A stretch of DNA of 64,000 nucleotides from an uncultured Mediterranea sp. (GCA_945641355.1 CALZEQ010000005.1:1-64000), one strand, 5' to 3'; shown: positions 47,456 to 56,984, counted from the stretch's first letter. The notes: generated by a model from the letters alone, not told the origin. Translations and numbers: made by a program.

Positions 47456-47854
47456 TAAGAACTCGTTGGCGGAATTTTTATGTCCCTATCTCTGGAAATC
47501 AGTATTGGCGAAACTTAATTAATTGATGTATTGCTCGGTAAGTCAGTTGTTGGCTCCACTATTTCCTTATCATTCCCTTAGCATCCTGTTCGTTTCCTGT
47601 TCCTATAGTAAGGGAAACATAGGGGTGTACCTGTGGTCCGCCCTGAATGTTGTTCGCGATGATGCCTTGCGTGCGGGTTGGGCAGGCGCACAGGTCTACC
47701 CCTACAGTGAGGCCGTCGGATAAGGTGCTTTTCCTATAATTTTTATAAACAATTATTAAAGTTGAACAATTGACCGCGAACGCGAAAAATTGTTTTTGTA
47801 ATTCGTTGTAAAATCAAATAGTTAAGATAGGCAACATTCAGTCATATTCTGAAT

Positions 47855-47920
47855 GTGTTTCATGATACGACTGAATGTGATTCAGAATACGACTGAATGT
47901 ATTTCATGATACGACTGAAT
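47855..47920. repeat. Three tandem 22-bp repeats
   Basis: Three directly adjoining 22-bp units, each ending in ATACGACTGAAT and starting with GTG or GTA. Units 1 and 3 share TTTCATGATACGACTGAAT; unit 2 has GATTCAGAATACGACTGAAT. A partial inverse copy (CATTCAGTCATATTCTGAAT) precedes the array. There are no spacers, so it is not a CRISPR. Confidence 0.85.
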
Positions 47921-48009
47921 GTAGCACTCTCCTGACCGTATGTTTTCCGCTGTCTATTTGTCCGGATATTTTACATTCTGCAGGCATGGTGCGTCCCCCT
48001 GTCAGCAGG

Positions 48010-48032
48010 TAGGGGCGGAACATTTTCCGCCC
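48010..48032. repeat. Second copy of the 23-base GC-rich palindrome
   Basis: Identical over 23 bases to 17332-17354, with arms GGGCGGAA / TTCCGCCC around a CATT centre. It stands alone here, without the second palindrome seen at 17.4 kb. Confidence 0.8.
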
Positions 48033-48069
48033 TCTCCCCGCCGGTAGTACCACTTCAAATTTTAAATTA

Positions 48070-48123
48070 TTAACCCGTTGGCGGAATTAATTTAGTGCGT
48101 ATTTAATTCTGCCAACGGGTTAA
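48070..48123. repeat. 21-bp inverted repeat (AACCCGTTGGC type)
   Basis: Arms 48070-48090 and 48103-48123 are complementary except for one position and enclose a 12-base loop. The inner part of the left arm, CGTTGGCGGAATT, also occurs at 47464-47476, just after the SGNH gene stop. Confidence 0.8.
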
Positions 48124-48159
48124 TATAGTCAGATACCTAAAATCTGCATCATCTGATTG

Positions 48160-48196
48160 AAATCTGCATCATTTTCGGCTCAAATGATGCAGATTT
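48160..48196. repeat. 15-bp perfect hairpin (AAATCTGCATCATTT)
   Basis: AAATCTGCATCATTT (48160-48174) is followed by its exact complement at 48182-48196 after a seven-base loop. A direct copy of AAATCTGCATCAT precedes it at 48140-48152. Confidence 0.8.
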
Positions 48197-48443
48197 TCCA
48201 TTATGAGGCAGAAAACTGGAGAAAAACTTTTCGAGCCTCACCGAAGAATGACACACGTAGGAAGTAACTAATCATACGTCTTCGAAATATGATAGTATAG
48301 TTTTTATCGCTAAAAGTCGGAATTGTTTCCGACAAGCATTAAATTTGCAGCATTTTAAGAACAAAGATATGGTTGGATTATAGAATTCAGATTGGCGTAT
48401 GGTTAAGGAACGCTAATGGGAGGAATTACATTCTTTAATTTTA

Positions 48444-48451
48444 TATTTTTG
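48444..48451 (+). promoter_or_regulatory. -7 element of the ECF sigma gene
   Basis: TATTTTTG, a TAnnTTTG match, 38 bases before the sigma factor ATG. The -33 element is not clear. Confidence 0.5.
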
Positions 48452-48489
48452 TATTAAAAACAGATGACTGAATCTAATACCCTTGAGCA

Positions 48490-49062
48490 ATGGATAAAGG
48501 ACAAAGCACTTTGCTAATGGATTTCAACCGTTTTTTTCAGACCTACCAGCGTCGGTTCATCCATTTTGCATATACCTATACACACGATGAAGCGGCAGCG
48601 GAAGACATCGTAATGGAGGCGATGACGGATTACTGGGAACAAATGGCCGCTCCAAGTCACGTCACCAATGCACCGGCATACGTGCTGACTATGGTAAAGC
48701 ACAAATGCATCGACTACTTGCGTCATCTGCAATATCACCAAAAGGTTTCTGATGAAATTACTCAACTGTATACATGGGAGCTCTCGACTCGTCTGAGCAC
48801 CTTAGAGGAATTCGAGCCCGAGGAAATCTTCACAAAAGAGATTTTGGAAGTAGTTGAAGGAACCTTGCAGAAGCTGCCGGAACGGACACGGCAAATCTTT
48901 CTGATGAGCCGATACGAGAACCTAAGCCACAAAGAGATAGCTGACAGGCTGGAGATAACGACCAAAGGTGTGGAATTTCACATCGCCAAAGCGACAAAAC
49001 TGCTGCGTGTGGCCTTGAAAGACTACCTACCGACTGCCTTGTTGTATTTTTATATAAATTAA
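48490..49062 (+). CDS. ECF-type RNA polymerase sigma-70 factor
   Basis: A 190-residue sigma factor with region 2 (about 10-80, with FIHFAYTYTHDEAAAEDIVMEA) and region 4 (about 125-180, with LPERTRQIFLMSRYENLSHKEIADRL and TKGVEFHIAKATKLL helices). This is the Bacteroides ECF class that partners FecR anti-sigma factors and turns on neighbouring SusC/SusD genes. The FecR gene follows after 68 bases, and SusC and SusD after that. Confidence 0.93.
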   Translation: MDKGQSTLLMDFNRFFQTYQRRFIHFAYTYTHDEAAAEDIVMEAMTDYWEQMAAPSHVTNAPAYVLTMVKHKCIDYLRHLQYHQKVSDEITQLYTWELSTRLSTLEEFEPEEIFTKEILEVVEGTLQKLPERTRQIFLMSRYENLSHKEIADRLEITTKGVEFHIAKATKLLRVALKDYLPTALLYFYIN

Positions 49063-49130
49063 TCCGATATTTCACTAGGGATACATCCCTTTCATCCGTC
49101 TTTTTATTGAATTCATTTAAGAAGGTGTAT

Positions 49131-50075
49131 ATGGATAAAGATATATTATACCGCATGTTTGAAGGCATCGCTTCTGTAGATGAACTGAAAGCTATCAAAC
49201 ATTGGACAGAATCTTCTGAAGAGAATGAGAAGCAGCTGCATAAGGAACGCAAGCTGTTTGATGCCATGCTGCTGACCGCATCCGCAAAGGATGAGGGAAG
49301 CCGGACAAAAGCAACGGACACCCGACACAGGATGCCGGAATGGTTGAAGATAGCTGCAACAGTGGTCGTGACCGTCTGCATCACCTCGCTGTGCTTCTTC
49401 TGGAGTCGCCGTTCGGATGCGGAGCAGCTTGCCATGCATACCATCAGCGTGCCTGCCGGACAGAGAGCCCATCTGCAGATGCCAGATGGCACTGCCGTGT
49501 GGTTGAATGCAGGCAGCCGGATGCGTTACCCGCTCTCATTTATGGGCAAGGCCCGAGAGATTACGCTGGATGGTGAGGCCTACTTCGAGGTGCAGCACGA
49601 CGACCGCATTCCCTTCATAGTCCATACCAAGGAGATGGACATTCAAGTATTGGGTACCACCTTCAACGTAGAAGCCTATACCGACAGAAATCTGTTCAGG
49701 ACATCGCTGCTGGAAGGGAAAGTGAAGGTATCATCCCCTTCGGAGGATAAAGAAAGTGTAACCCTTGCCCCCAACCAGAAGATAGCCCTGCAGGAGGGAC
49801 ATTGGATTATATCGGAAATTGACGACCCCCAAGTGTTTCGTTGGCGCGAAGGACTATATTGCTTCAGGCAGAAGCGGTTTGCAGACATCCTGAAGGATTT
49901 GGAACGATACTACGACCTGCAGATTCGTCTGGAAAAGTCTGACATCGCCGACGTGGAGCTGACCGGCAAGTTCCGCATTGCCGACGGATGGGACTACGCA
50001 CTGCAGATTCTGCAATATGACGTGTCGTTTACATACGTCCGTTCAAAAGAAGATAATATTATCTATATAAAGTAA
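49131..50075 (+). CDS. FecR-family anti-sigma factor (DUF4974)
   Basis: A 314-residue membrane protein. The N-terminal 80 residues are the cytoplasmic sigma-binding part, one TM helix follows (about 83-100, IAATVVVTVCITSLCFFW), then the periplasmic FecR domain (VPAGQRAHLQMPDGTAVWLN ... LDGEAYFEV) and a C-terminal DUF4974 domain (about 240-314). It holds the ECF sigma factor until the STN domain of the SusC-like receptor signals substrate. ATG at 49131 follows an AAGAAGG ribosome site; a TTG at 49107 is less likely. Confidence 0.93.
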   Translation: MDKDILYRMFEGIASVDELKAIKHWTESSEENEKQLHKERKLFDAMLLTASAKDEGSRTKATDTRHRMPEWLKIAATVVVTVCITSLCFFWSRRSDAEQLAMHTISVPAGQRAHLQMPDGTAVWLNAGSRMRYPLSFMGKAREITLDGEAYFEVQHDDRIPFIVHTKEMDIQVLGTTFNVEAYTDRNLFRTSLLEGKVKVSSPSEDKESVTLAPNQKIALQEGHWIISEIDDPQVFRWREGLYCFRQKRFADILKDLERYYDLQIRLEKSDIADVELTGKFRIADGWDYALQILQYDVSFTYVRSKEDNIIYIK

Positions 50076-50223
50076 ACTGAGTTCTAACTTAAATTGTATT
50101 TGCCCATGAAGAAGCACCTAACAAACTGATGAACAAAAGAATGGCCAACAGGAAGGCCCATTCCTATTGGCCGGAGAAACTAACACAATTCAAAAATCGT
50201 ATTAATTAACTATTTGCAAAGAT

Positions 50224-53200
50224 ATGAAAAACATTCCTTTGCCGGATTCATATTGTCTGAAAATCTCGGCAGCTAAAGTAATTTTTAAGAATCTGAGGAT
50301 GTGGGGATTCATATGTATTCTTTTCTCTGCAATGAACGCCGCTTCTCAAAACGCTAAAGTAACGATACATAAACGCAATGTCCCACTGGAAGAGATACTG
50401 GAGGCCATAGAGTCGCAGACCGATTACCTGTTCATCTATAAAAAGGATGTGGACGTAAAGGTCATGCGCAGTATGGATGTGAATGCAGCACCGGTTTCCT
50501 CGGTGATGGAACTCCTGCTGGATGGCCAATCGGTAGACTACCGCTACGAGGGGAATCACATTATCCTGACCCAACGGTCCAACCTCCACACAGAAGCGAA
50601 AGCAGGCATACGTGGAGTGGTGACGGATGCGGCAGGCAATCCGCTGATAGGCGTCACGGTGCGCCTGAAAAGTGAGCCGAGAGGCACAACGACAGATGTG
50701 GACGGGCGGTTCCAGCTGATTGCCAAACAAGGAGACATCCTGATTGTCAGCTACATCGGATATGTGACACAGGAGGTTAAGGTAGGCAAGGCTGCACCGC
50801 TGCACATCTCATTGGCAGAGGATATTGCCCTGCTGGATGAGGTCGTCGTAATCGGCTATGGCTCTGTATCGAAGAAAGAGCTGACCAGTGCCGTATCACA
50901 CATCTCTGGAAAAGACATGCTGAAAATAGGGAACGGCAATCCCGCCATGCAGATTCAAGGCAAAGTGGCCGGCGTAAATATCGACAATACCGCATCGGCC
51001 GACCCTAACGGTTCGACCAACATTCAGATTCGCGGTGTCGGTTCGCGATCGGCCGGCTTGGGACCGCTGGTCGTCATCGACGGTGTACCGGGAGGCAGTC
51101 TGGACAATGTCAACGAGAACGATGTGGAGTCCATCGACATCCTGAAGGATGGTGCGGCATCTGCCATTTATGGCACGCGCGGCTCCAACGGAGTGATTGT
51201 CATCACGACCAAAAAAGGTCAGGCTGACGGCAACGTGCATACCTCCTATTCCGGCTTTCTCAACATCGCCACCCCGATTACCGAACTGGAAGTACTGAGC
51301 GCAGATGAGTTCAGGAAATACAAGAGAGGGGATGATTACGGTGCAGACACGAACTGGTTTGACGAGATTACCAAGACGGGCATTTCGCATAGCCATACCC
51401 TCCAGATATCCGGCGGCAACAGCAAAAACAGCTACAAAGGAACCATTGATGTGAAGAACAGTGAAGGTATAGACCTCCGTTCGGACAAGAAGGAAGTAGG
51501 CGCACGCCTTACGCTGAACCATACAGCCAAGAACGAGCTATACAACATTGTCGTAAACGTGGCTCCACGCACGGTGAAGTACAACGACTCCGACTACAGC
51601 GTATTCTGGACAGCCCTGATGGTAAATCCGACCATTCCTGTCAAGAATCCGGACGATCCCTCGAAATACTACAAGCTGACGGGATGGGATACATACAATC
51701 CGGTAGAGACACTTCGTCTGGACGAGAGTGGAGGCGAAAAGAAACTGTTGAACTGGGACGGCACCTTCAAACTGAACCTTCTGCCTCTTTTGGGCAAGGG
51801 AAAGTCGCATTACCTCACCACCCAAATCATGATAGCCCAGCAAATCATTGACACGGATGCTTTCTTCTTCCGTCCGTCGGTCTCTACCCATGCCGAACAG
51901 AACGGATTTAAGGGTGAGGCAAGCAGAAGCTACAGCAAGAGCAAGCAGGAGACGCTGGAATGGTTGTTCAATTACATGTTCGAGAAGAACCAGCATCAGC
52001 TGAAAGTGATGGGAGGATATTCCTACCAATACTTCGTAAATTCCGGATTCAACGCACAGAACAAGGATTTCGCTTCCGACCTTCTGAGCTACAACAATCT
52101 GGGCGCAGGTACGTACAACAGCGCAGCTATCGGCCGTCTGGGAATGGGCTCCTACAAAAACGACTCAAAGCTGATTGCCTTTTTCGGACGTATCAGTTAC
52201 AATTGGGCCAACAAGTATTTTGCGACATTCTCTTTACGGCACGAAGGTTCGTCCAAATTCGGTACGAACAACAAATGGGGTTCCTTCCCCGCCGTATCAG
52301 CAGGTTGGCGCATCAGCGAGGAGCGATTCCTGAAGGAGGTTAACTGGCTGGACGACCTGAAGATAAGAGGCGACTACGGTGTAACCGGCAATCAGGACTT
52401 CAGCAGCTATATGTCGCTGAGCACAATGGCAAGCTATGACCTGAATTACTACAAAGGACAGTACATCACAGGATGGTCTTTCTCTAACAACCCCAATGCA
52501 AGCCTGAAATGGGAAAAAGGCAAGAACTGGAATGTAGGCATTGACTTCAGCCTGTTCGGCTACCGTTTGAATGGTAGCGTGAACTACTACTCCAGAAAGC
52601 AATCCGATCTATTGGGCACGTATGCCGTTCCGCTTCCTCCCAACGGGGCACCGACCACTTTTGTCAATGTAGGCACCATGAAGAATACGGGCGTGGAGAT
52701 TGACCTGAACTGGAACGCGGTGAAAAGCAAGGATTTCGATTATTCATTGGGATTAGTCGGATCTACTTCAAGCAACTGCTTCATTTCGTTCTCCGACCAG
52801 ACCTATTCTGGCAACTCCTATTATTGGATGAGTTCATTCCCCAGTTATCCAGGTAATCCCGGTGCCTTGCAGCGTATCGAAGAGGGAGAACGCATCGGTA
52901 ACTTCTACACGTTCAAGTATGCAGGAGTCAGCGAAGAGGGACGCTGGCTGATTTACAACCGTGCAGGAGACATCATCCCTATCGAGCAGGGAACAGACGA
53001 AGACAAACGTGTCGTGGGGAACGGTCTGCCCAAGTTCACGATGTCGATGAGCCATTCGTTCCGTTACAAGGATATAGACCTCTCGCTGTTCTTCCGCGGC
53101 AACTTCGGTTTCCAGATATATGACGCTCACAACATGTACTACGGCCTCTCCTCTGCCGCACCTAATACGAATGTACTCAAAACGGCCTATTCAGAGAACA

Positions 53201-53493
53201 AGGAGGTAGTACAGGGAACCAATGTACACAGCAGTTACTTCGTGCATGACGGCGACTTCCTAAAGTTAGATGTAGCGACGTTGGGATACAATCTCAAGCT
53301 TCATTCCAAATGGATTGAGAGAGCACGCATCTATATGACTGCCCGTAACCTGTTTACATTGAGGGGCTACCACAATGGATTGGATGTCGACTCGTACGCC
53401 GTGAACGGAATGCAGCCGGGTGTTCCTACCAACAAGACCAGCTATTATCCTTCATCACGTCAGTATTTATTTGGTATTGAAGTTAATTTTTAA
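50224..53493 (+). CDS. SusC/RagA-family TonB-linked outer-membrane protein with STN domain
   Basis: A 1089-residue TonB-dependent transporter. After the signal segment (about 1-42) come an STN domain (about 45-115, VTIHKRNVPLEEILEAIESQ), a carboxypeptidase-like domain (about 128-200, GIRGVVTDAAGNPLIG), a plug with VVVIGYGSVSKKELTSAVSH and the IYGTRGSNGVIVITTKKG end, and a barrel closing with YLFGIEVNF. The STN domain is the contact for FecR, so this receptor both imports a glycan and signals to the ECF pair upstream. SusD follows after 12 bases. Confidence 0.96.
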   Translation: MKNIPLPDSYCLKISAAKVIFKNLRMWGFICILFSAMNAASQNAKVTIHKRNVPLEEILEAIESQTDYLFIYKKDVDVKVMRSMDVNAAPVSSVMELLLDGQSVDYRYEGNHIILTQRSNLHTEAKAGIRGVVTDAAGNPLIGVTVRLKSEPRGTTTDVDGRFQLIAKQGDILIVSYIGYVTQEVKVGKAAPLHISLAEDIALLDEVVVIGYGSVSKKELTSAVSHISGKDMLKIGNGNPAMQIQGKVAGVNIDNTASADPNGSTNIQIRGVGSRSAGLGPLVVIDGVPGGSLDNVNENDVESIDILKDGAASAIYGTRGSNGVIVITTKKGQADGNVHTSYSGFLNIATPITELEVLSADEFRKYKRGDDYGADTNWFDEITKTGISHSHTLQISGGNSKNSYKGTIDVKNSEGIDLRSDKKEVGARLTLNHTAKNELYNIVVNVAPRTVKYNDSDYSVFWTALMVNPTIPVKNPDDPSKYYKLTGWDTYNPVETLRLDESGGEKKLLNWDGTFKLNLLPLLGKGKSHYLTTQIMIAQQIIDTDAFFFRPSVSTHAEQNGFKGEASRSYSKSKQETLEWLFNYMFEKNQHQLKVMGGYSYQYFVNSGFNAQNKDFASDLLSYNNLGAGTYNSAAIGRLGMGSYKNDSKLIAFFGRISYNWANKYFATFSLRHEGSSKFGTNNKWGSFPAVSAGWRISEERFLKEVNWLDDLKIRGDYGVTGNQDFSSYMSLSTMASYDLNYYKGQYITGWSFSNNPNASLKWEKGKNWNVGIDFSLFGYRLNGSVNYYSRKQSDLLGTYAVPLPPNGAPTTFVNVGTMKNTGVEIDLNWNAVKSKDFDYSLGLVGSTSSNCFISFSDQTYSGNSYYWMSSFPSYPGNPGALQRIEEGERIGNFYTFKYAGVSEEGRWLIYNRAGDIIPIEQGTDEDKRVVGNGLPKFTMSMSHSFRYKDIDLSLFFRGNFGFQIYDAHNMYYGLSSAAPNTNVLKTAYSENKEVVQGTNVHSSYFVHDGDFLKLDVATLGYNLKLHSKWIERARIYMTARNLFTLRGYHNGLDVDSYAVNGMQPGVPTNKTSYYPSSRQYLFGIEVNF

Positions 53494-53505
53494 TCAAAGG
53501 CTACC

Positions 53506-55251
53506 ATGAAGATAAAATTTGTAAAGTATATATTGGCAAGTCTCTCTGTCGTTACGACATTGGCTTGTACGGATTTGTCAGAAAACACGTATGACATCAT
53601 TCCTCAAAATGAGTTCTATCAGACAAAGGAGAATGTCCTTCAGAGTTTTGTCAGGCCTTTCGGCCATGCATATTGGTTGTGCTCACGGACTTCCTATCTC
53701 TTCGGCGAGCTGTCGGCCGACCATTATATGACGGTCCAGCGCGAAGAGCACTGGTACAATGGAGGAGAATTCTTCCGATTGCATTACCACACCTGGACCA
53801 TTGACGACTGGTATGTGAATGCCACATGGGAAGACATCTATCGGGGCATTGTGCAGTGCAACTCCGTCATAGCAGACCTGAAGCAACTGGATCCGATCCA
53901 GTTCGGATTTTCACAGCAAGAGTTCAACGATTTCATTGCCCAGCAGAGGGTGTTGCGGGCGTGGATGTATATGTCGCTGTTCGACCTGGTACACAACATC
54001 CCCATCGTAACAGACTACCCCTCCTCCGAACTGCCTGTGCAGTCATCGCCTAAAGAGACATTCCAGTTTTTGGAGAACGAGTTGAAAGAGGCGTTGCCCA
54101 ATCTGTTTGTCAAGGAGGGGAACGGTGGCAACGGCGTCAACCAGGGCTTATGGAACCAGGCCGGTGCCGCAGCTTTGCTGGCCCGCCTGTATATGAATGC
54201 CAGCTGGTGGATTGATGAGGACATGACCGCCCAGTGTGAAACCTATTGCGAAGACATCATCAATGGGAAATATGGACAATACGACATCGCCCAACGTTGG
54301 GATGCCCCATTCGACTGGAACAATGACCAATGCGAAGAGATAATCTATGCCTTCCCTACCTCGTTCGGAGGGGCGCATTGGGGATACGACTACGAGCTGC
54401 ACTGGCAGGTAGCTCCCTTCATGTCAATGCCCTATTTCGGTTTTACCGACTGGGGCAGGTGCAATCCCAAATATGCCTTACAGCCGGGTCTGGACTTGAA
54501 CGGTGAGGAATACGCATTTGACAACGGGAAGCCCGTACGCAAGTTTATGAAATACCCCGATGACATCCGTCTGAAGAAATACCGCAATTTAGGCAATAGC
54601 ACCCGGGAAGGCATGTTCCTCTATGGCGACCTGCCCTATACCGAAGCCGACGGCACGGTGAAATACGTCCGTTCGGACAACGACGCTTACCAGCGGTACA
54701 TTCGCGATCAGGTAGGAATCTTTCAAGATACAGACCCGCAAAGTCTCTCACCCAACCCATCCAGCGGAAAGGAGACACCGAAGTCGGCCATGGCTTATGG
54801 TGACCAGAACTCGGGATGGTGCCTGATAAAATACCCCATTTACCGCTCGGACGACATCGGAAAGATTGAAGCCGACTACGCCGTCATCCGTTTGGCCGAA
54901 ATCTACTATTACCTGGCTGAAATCAAGTTCAACAAAGGAGACAAGGCCGAAGCGGCCAGATTGCTGAACTACGTACGCAGGCGCTACTATCCCGAAGGCT
55001 CTACCAGCCTGTATAGTGAGGATGGAAGCCAGCTTACCCGTCAGGAACTTCTGGATGAATGGGGACGCGAGTTTGTCGGCGAAGGCCAACGCCGCAGGGT
55101 ACTTTGCCGTTTTGGCGTCTACAACACGGGTACCTGGTGGGACAAAGAGCCCGATGCGGACAATCATACGATGTGGGTTCCCATCTCGCGTACCGCCTTG
55201 GGCGCCAATCCCAATCTCAAGCAGAACCCTGGATATCCTTCGCTGGATTGA
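53506..55251 (+). CDS. SusD/RagB-family outer-membrane glycan-binding lipoprotein
   Basis: A 581-residue lipoprotein with the lipobox TLAC near residue 21, then the helical SusD scaffold: WMYMSLFDLVHNIPIVTDYP (about 148-167), the Asn/Gly-rich loop GNGGNGVNQG and the conserved RLAEIYYYLAEIKFNKGD segment (about 463-480). SusD proteins cap the SusC barrel and bind the glycan at the cell surface. A strong terminator (55268-55318) closes the operon. Confidence 0.95.
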   Translation: MKIKFVKYILASLSVVTTLACTDLSENTYDIIPQNEFYQTKENVLQSFVRPFGHAYWLCSRTSYLFGELSADHYMTVQREEHWYNGGEFFRLHYHTWTIDDWYVNATWEDIYRGIVQCNSVIADLKQLDPIQFGFSQQEFNDFIAQQRVLRAWMYMSLFDLVHNIPIVTDYPSSELPVQSSPKETFQFLENELKEALPNLFVKEGNGGNGVNQGLWNQAGAAALLARLYMNASWWIDEDMTAQCETYCEDIINGKYGQYDIAQRWDAPFDWNNDQCEEIIYAFPTSFGGAHWGYDYELHWQVAPFMSMPYFGFTDWGRCNPKYALQPGLDLNGEEYAFDNGKPVRKFMKYPDDIRLKKYRNLGNSTREGMFLYGDLPYTEADGTVKYVRSDNDAYQRYIRDQVGIFQDTDPQSLSPNPSSGKETPKSAMAYGDQNSGWCLIKYPIYRSDDIGKIEADYAVIRLAEIYYYLAEIKFNKGDKAEAARLLNYVRRRYYPEGSTSLYSEDGSQLTRQELLDEWGREFVGEGQRRRVLCRFGVYNTGTWWDKEPDADNHTMWVPISRTALGANPNLKQNPGYPSLD

Positions 55252-55267
55252 CCGGTGATTGAAAACG

Positions 55268-55318
55268 AAAGAAGTCAGAATGGCATCGGGTGTATGACAC
55301 CTTTTTCTGACTTCTTTT
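55268..55318 (+). terminator. Terminator of the susC-susD operon
   Basis: AAAGAAGTCAGAA (55268-55280) pairs with TTCTGACTTCTTT (55305-55317), with an inner hairpin GGGTGT / ACACCT. It starts 16 bases after the SusD stop. Its 3' arm overlaps the -33 region of the GH30 promoter. Confidence 0.85.
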
Positions 55319-55349
55319 GTGAGAAAACAAAAGAAAACGAATATATTTG
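55316..55349 (+). promoter_or_regulatory. Promoter of the GH30 gene
   Basis: TTTG (55316-55319), 22 bases, then TATATTTG (55342-55349), 24 bases before the ATG at 55374. It gives the GH30 gene its own transcription start. Confidence 0.65.
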
Positions 55350-55373
55350 TAGCAACCAAATTTGAACAGACGT

Positions 55374-56888
55374 ATGACGAACCGAACGAAATCATTGCTT
55401 TGTACCGCCATGCTGTGGATGACGGCATCGGTACTTCAGGCCCAAAGCGTGCGATGGATCAGCAGCACCGAAGGCCAAGTGTGGAAGGAGACGAAGGTGA
55501 AGATGCAGGCATCGGCACCGCAAACGCCCCTGCTGGAGGTGGAGGGCACCGAGCAAGGCACCCTGTTCCGCCACTGGGGAACGACCTTCAACGAACTGTG
55601 CTGGGACGCGCTGAGCGTGCTGTCGCGCAACGAACAGGACGAGATTCTATTCAACTTCTTCGACCCCCAAGGGGACCTGCGCTTTACCCGCGGACGCATC
55701 TCGCTGGGTGCCAACGACTATGCACGCTCGTGGTACAGCTGCGACGAGATGGAGGGCGACTTCGAGCTGCGCTATTTCAACATTGAGCGCGACAAGCAGG
55801 CCGTCATCCCCTACATACGTGCCGCACAGAAGTACAACCCGGACCTGACCTTCTGGATATCGCCCTGGTGCCCGCCCAGCTGGATGAAAATCAACGGTGA
55901 CTACCCCGTGCTGAGCAGCCCCTACAACCGGCTGCCCGAGAAGATGAACTACCTGCTGTATGGCAGCAGCGACGCACAGACCGACCCCGACGAGATGAAG
56001 CTGACCGGCGAACGCGAAGGAGTCTTCCCCCGCCGGTTGGCCACCACGGACTTCATGATTCAGGACCCGCGCTACCTGCAGACGTATGCCAACTACTTCT
56101 GCCGCTTCATTGACGCATACGCCGGGCAGGGCATCCCCATTGATATGGTAATGTACCAAAACGAAGCCTACAGCTATACGCCCTACCCCGGCTGTGCCTG
56201 GACGGCAGCCGGCACCATCCGCTTCAACAAAGAGTATCTGGCCCCTACCCTGAAACGGCTCCATCCTGAAGTGAAACTCTACCTGGGCACCTTCAACACC
56301 AACCGAAAGGACCACGTGGAAAGCATTCTGGCCGACGAAGGGCTGAGGGAGGTCATCTGCGGCATGGGATTCCAATGGGAAGGACGGGAGATATTGCCCG
56401 CCATCCGCGCACAACATCCCGAGTGGGAGTACATCTCGTCGGAGAGCGAATGTGGCTGGGGCAGCTTCGACTGGCCTGCCGCCGAGCACACCTTCGAGCT
56501 GATGAACCACTATCTGGGGAACGGCTGCTCGGAGTATAACTTCTGGAACGGCATTCTGGCCGACAAGGGAGAGAGTGCCTGGGGATGGAAGCAGAATGCA
56601 CTGATTCACGTGGACAGCCAGTCACGTACCTTCACCTATACACCCGAATACTACGCCGTAAAGCACTATTCGCAAGCCATGGCCTCCGGATGCCATGTGC
56701 TGGCCTATGCGCCTGAACGGAAGGAGATGCGGATGCCCGTTCTGGTGGTGCGTACCACACAGGGCAAGCTGGCCGTCATGGCGGGCAACTTCGGCGACGC
56801 TGCACAGACACTGACACTGAAGCTGCAGGGCAGATACCTGTCGGTATCGCTGGCGGCTCACTCCATGAACACTTTCCTGATGCAGTGA
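55374..56888 (+). CDS. Glycoside hydrolase family 30 protein (glucosylceramidase-like / beta-1,6-glucanase-like)
   Basis: A 504-residue exported clan-A hydrolase with a signal peptide (about 1-24, ending VLQAQ). The GH30 barrel shows ISPWCPPSWMK (about 161-171), the acid/base Glu264 in MYQNEAYSY and the probable nucleophile Glu357 in SSESECGWG. The final 80 residues form the beta-sandwich side domain. GH30 members next to SusCD commonly cleave beta-glucans such as beta-1,6-glucan; the exact substrate is an inference. It lies 122 bases after susD with its own promoter, so it may be expressed apart from the SusCD operon. Confidence 0.88.
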   Translation: MTNRTKSLLCTAMLWMTASVLQAQSVRWISSTEGQVWKETKVKMQASAPQTPLLEVEGTEQGTLFRHWGTTFNELCWDALSVLSRNEQDEILFNFFDPQGDLRFTRGRISLGANDYARSWYSCDEMEGDFELRYFNIERDKQAVIPYIRAAQKYNPDLTFWISPWCPPSWMKINGDYPVLSSPYNRLPEKMNYLLYGSSDAQTDPDEMKLTGEREGVFPRRLATTDFMIQDPRYLQTYANYFCRFIDAYAGQGIPIDMVMYQNEAYSYTPYPGCAWTAAGTIRFNKEYLAPTLKRLHPEVKLYLGTFNTNRKDHVESILADEGLREVICGMGFQWEGREILPAIRAQHPEWEYISSESECGWGSFDWPAAEHTFELMNHYLGNGCSEYNFWNGILADKGESAWGWKQNALIHVDSQSRTFTYTPEYYAVKHYSQAMASGCHVLAYAPERKEMRMPVLVVRTTQGKLAVMAGNFGDAAQTLTLKLQGRYLSVSLAAHSMNTFLMQ

Positions 56889-56934
56889 TACATTAATGCG
56901 AAACGACGTTGGATGCACAAGTTCAACGTCTTAT

Positions 56935-56969
56935 AAACCCCGTGTCTGCGCCTTGCAAGCACGGGGTTT
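56935..56969 (+). terminator. Hairpin terminator after the GH30 gene
   Basis: AAACCCCGTG (56935-56944) and CACGGGGTTT (56960-56969) form a perfect 10-bp stem with a 15-base loop. The following T-run is short. Confidence 0.75.
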
Positions 56970-56984
56970 CGTACAATTATATCC

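Larger units (their letters stand above)
47456..48489. other. One-kilobase gene-free interval rich in repeats
   Basis: No convincing gene is seen. A 66-codon frame at 47523-47723 has no family features. The interval contains a threefold 22-bp tandem repeat (47855-47920), a copy of the 23-base palindrome (48010-48032), a 21-base inverted repeat (48070-48123), a 15-bp hairpin (48160-48196), and two possible -7 boxes, TAAATTTG (48340-48347) and TATTTTTG (48444-48451). The layout suggests an insertion-prone border between the acylation genes and the polysaccharide utilisation locus. Confidence 0.7.

Noticed and set aside
47523..47723. 66-codon frame in the repeat-rich interval
   Set aside because: No family features, no promoter or ribosome site, and it lies among repeats; more likely chance.
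47855..47920. CRISPR array
   Set aside because: Three contiguous 22-bp units with no spacers.
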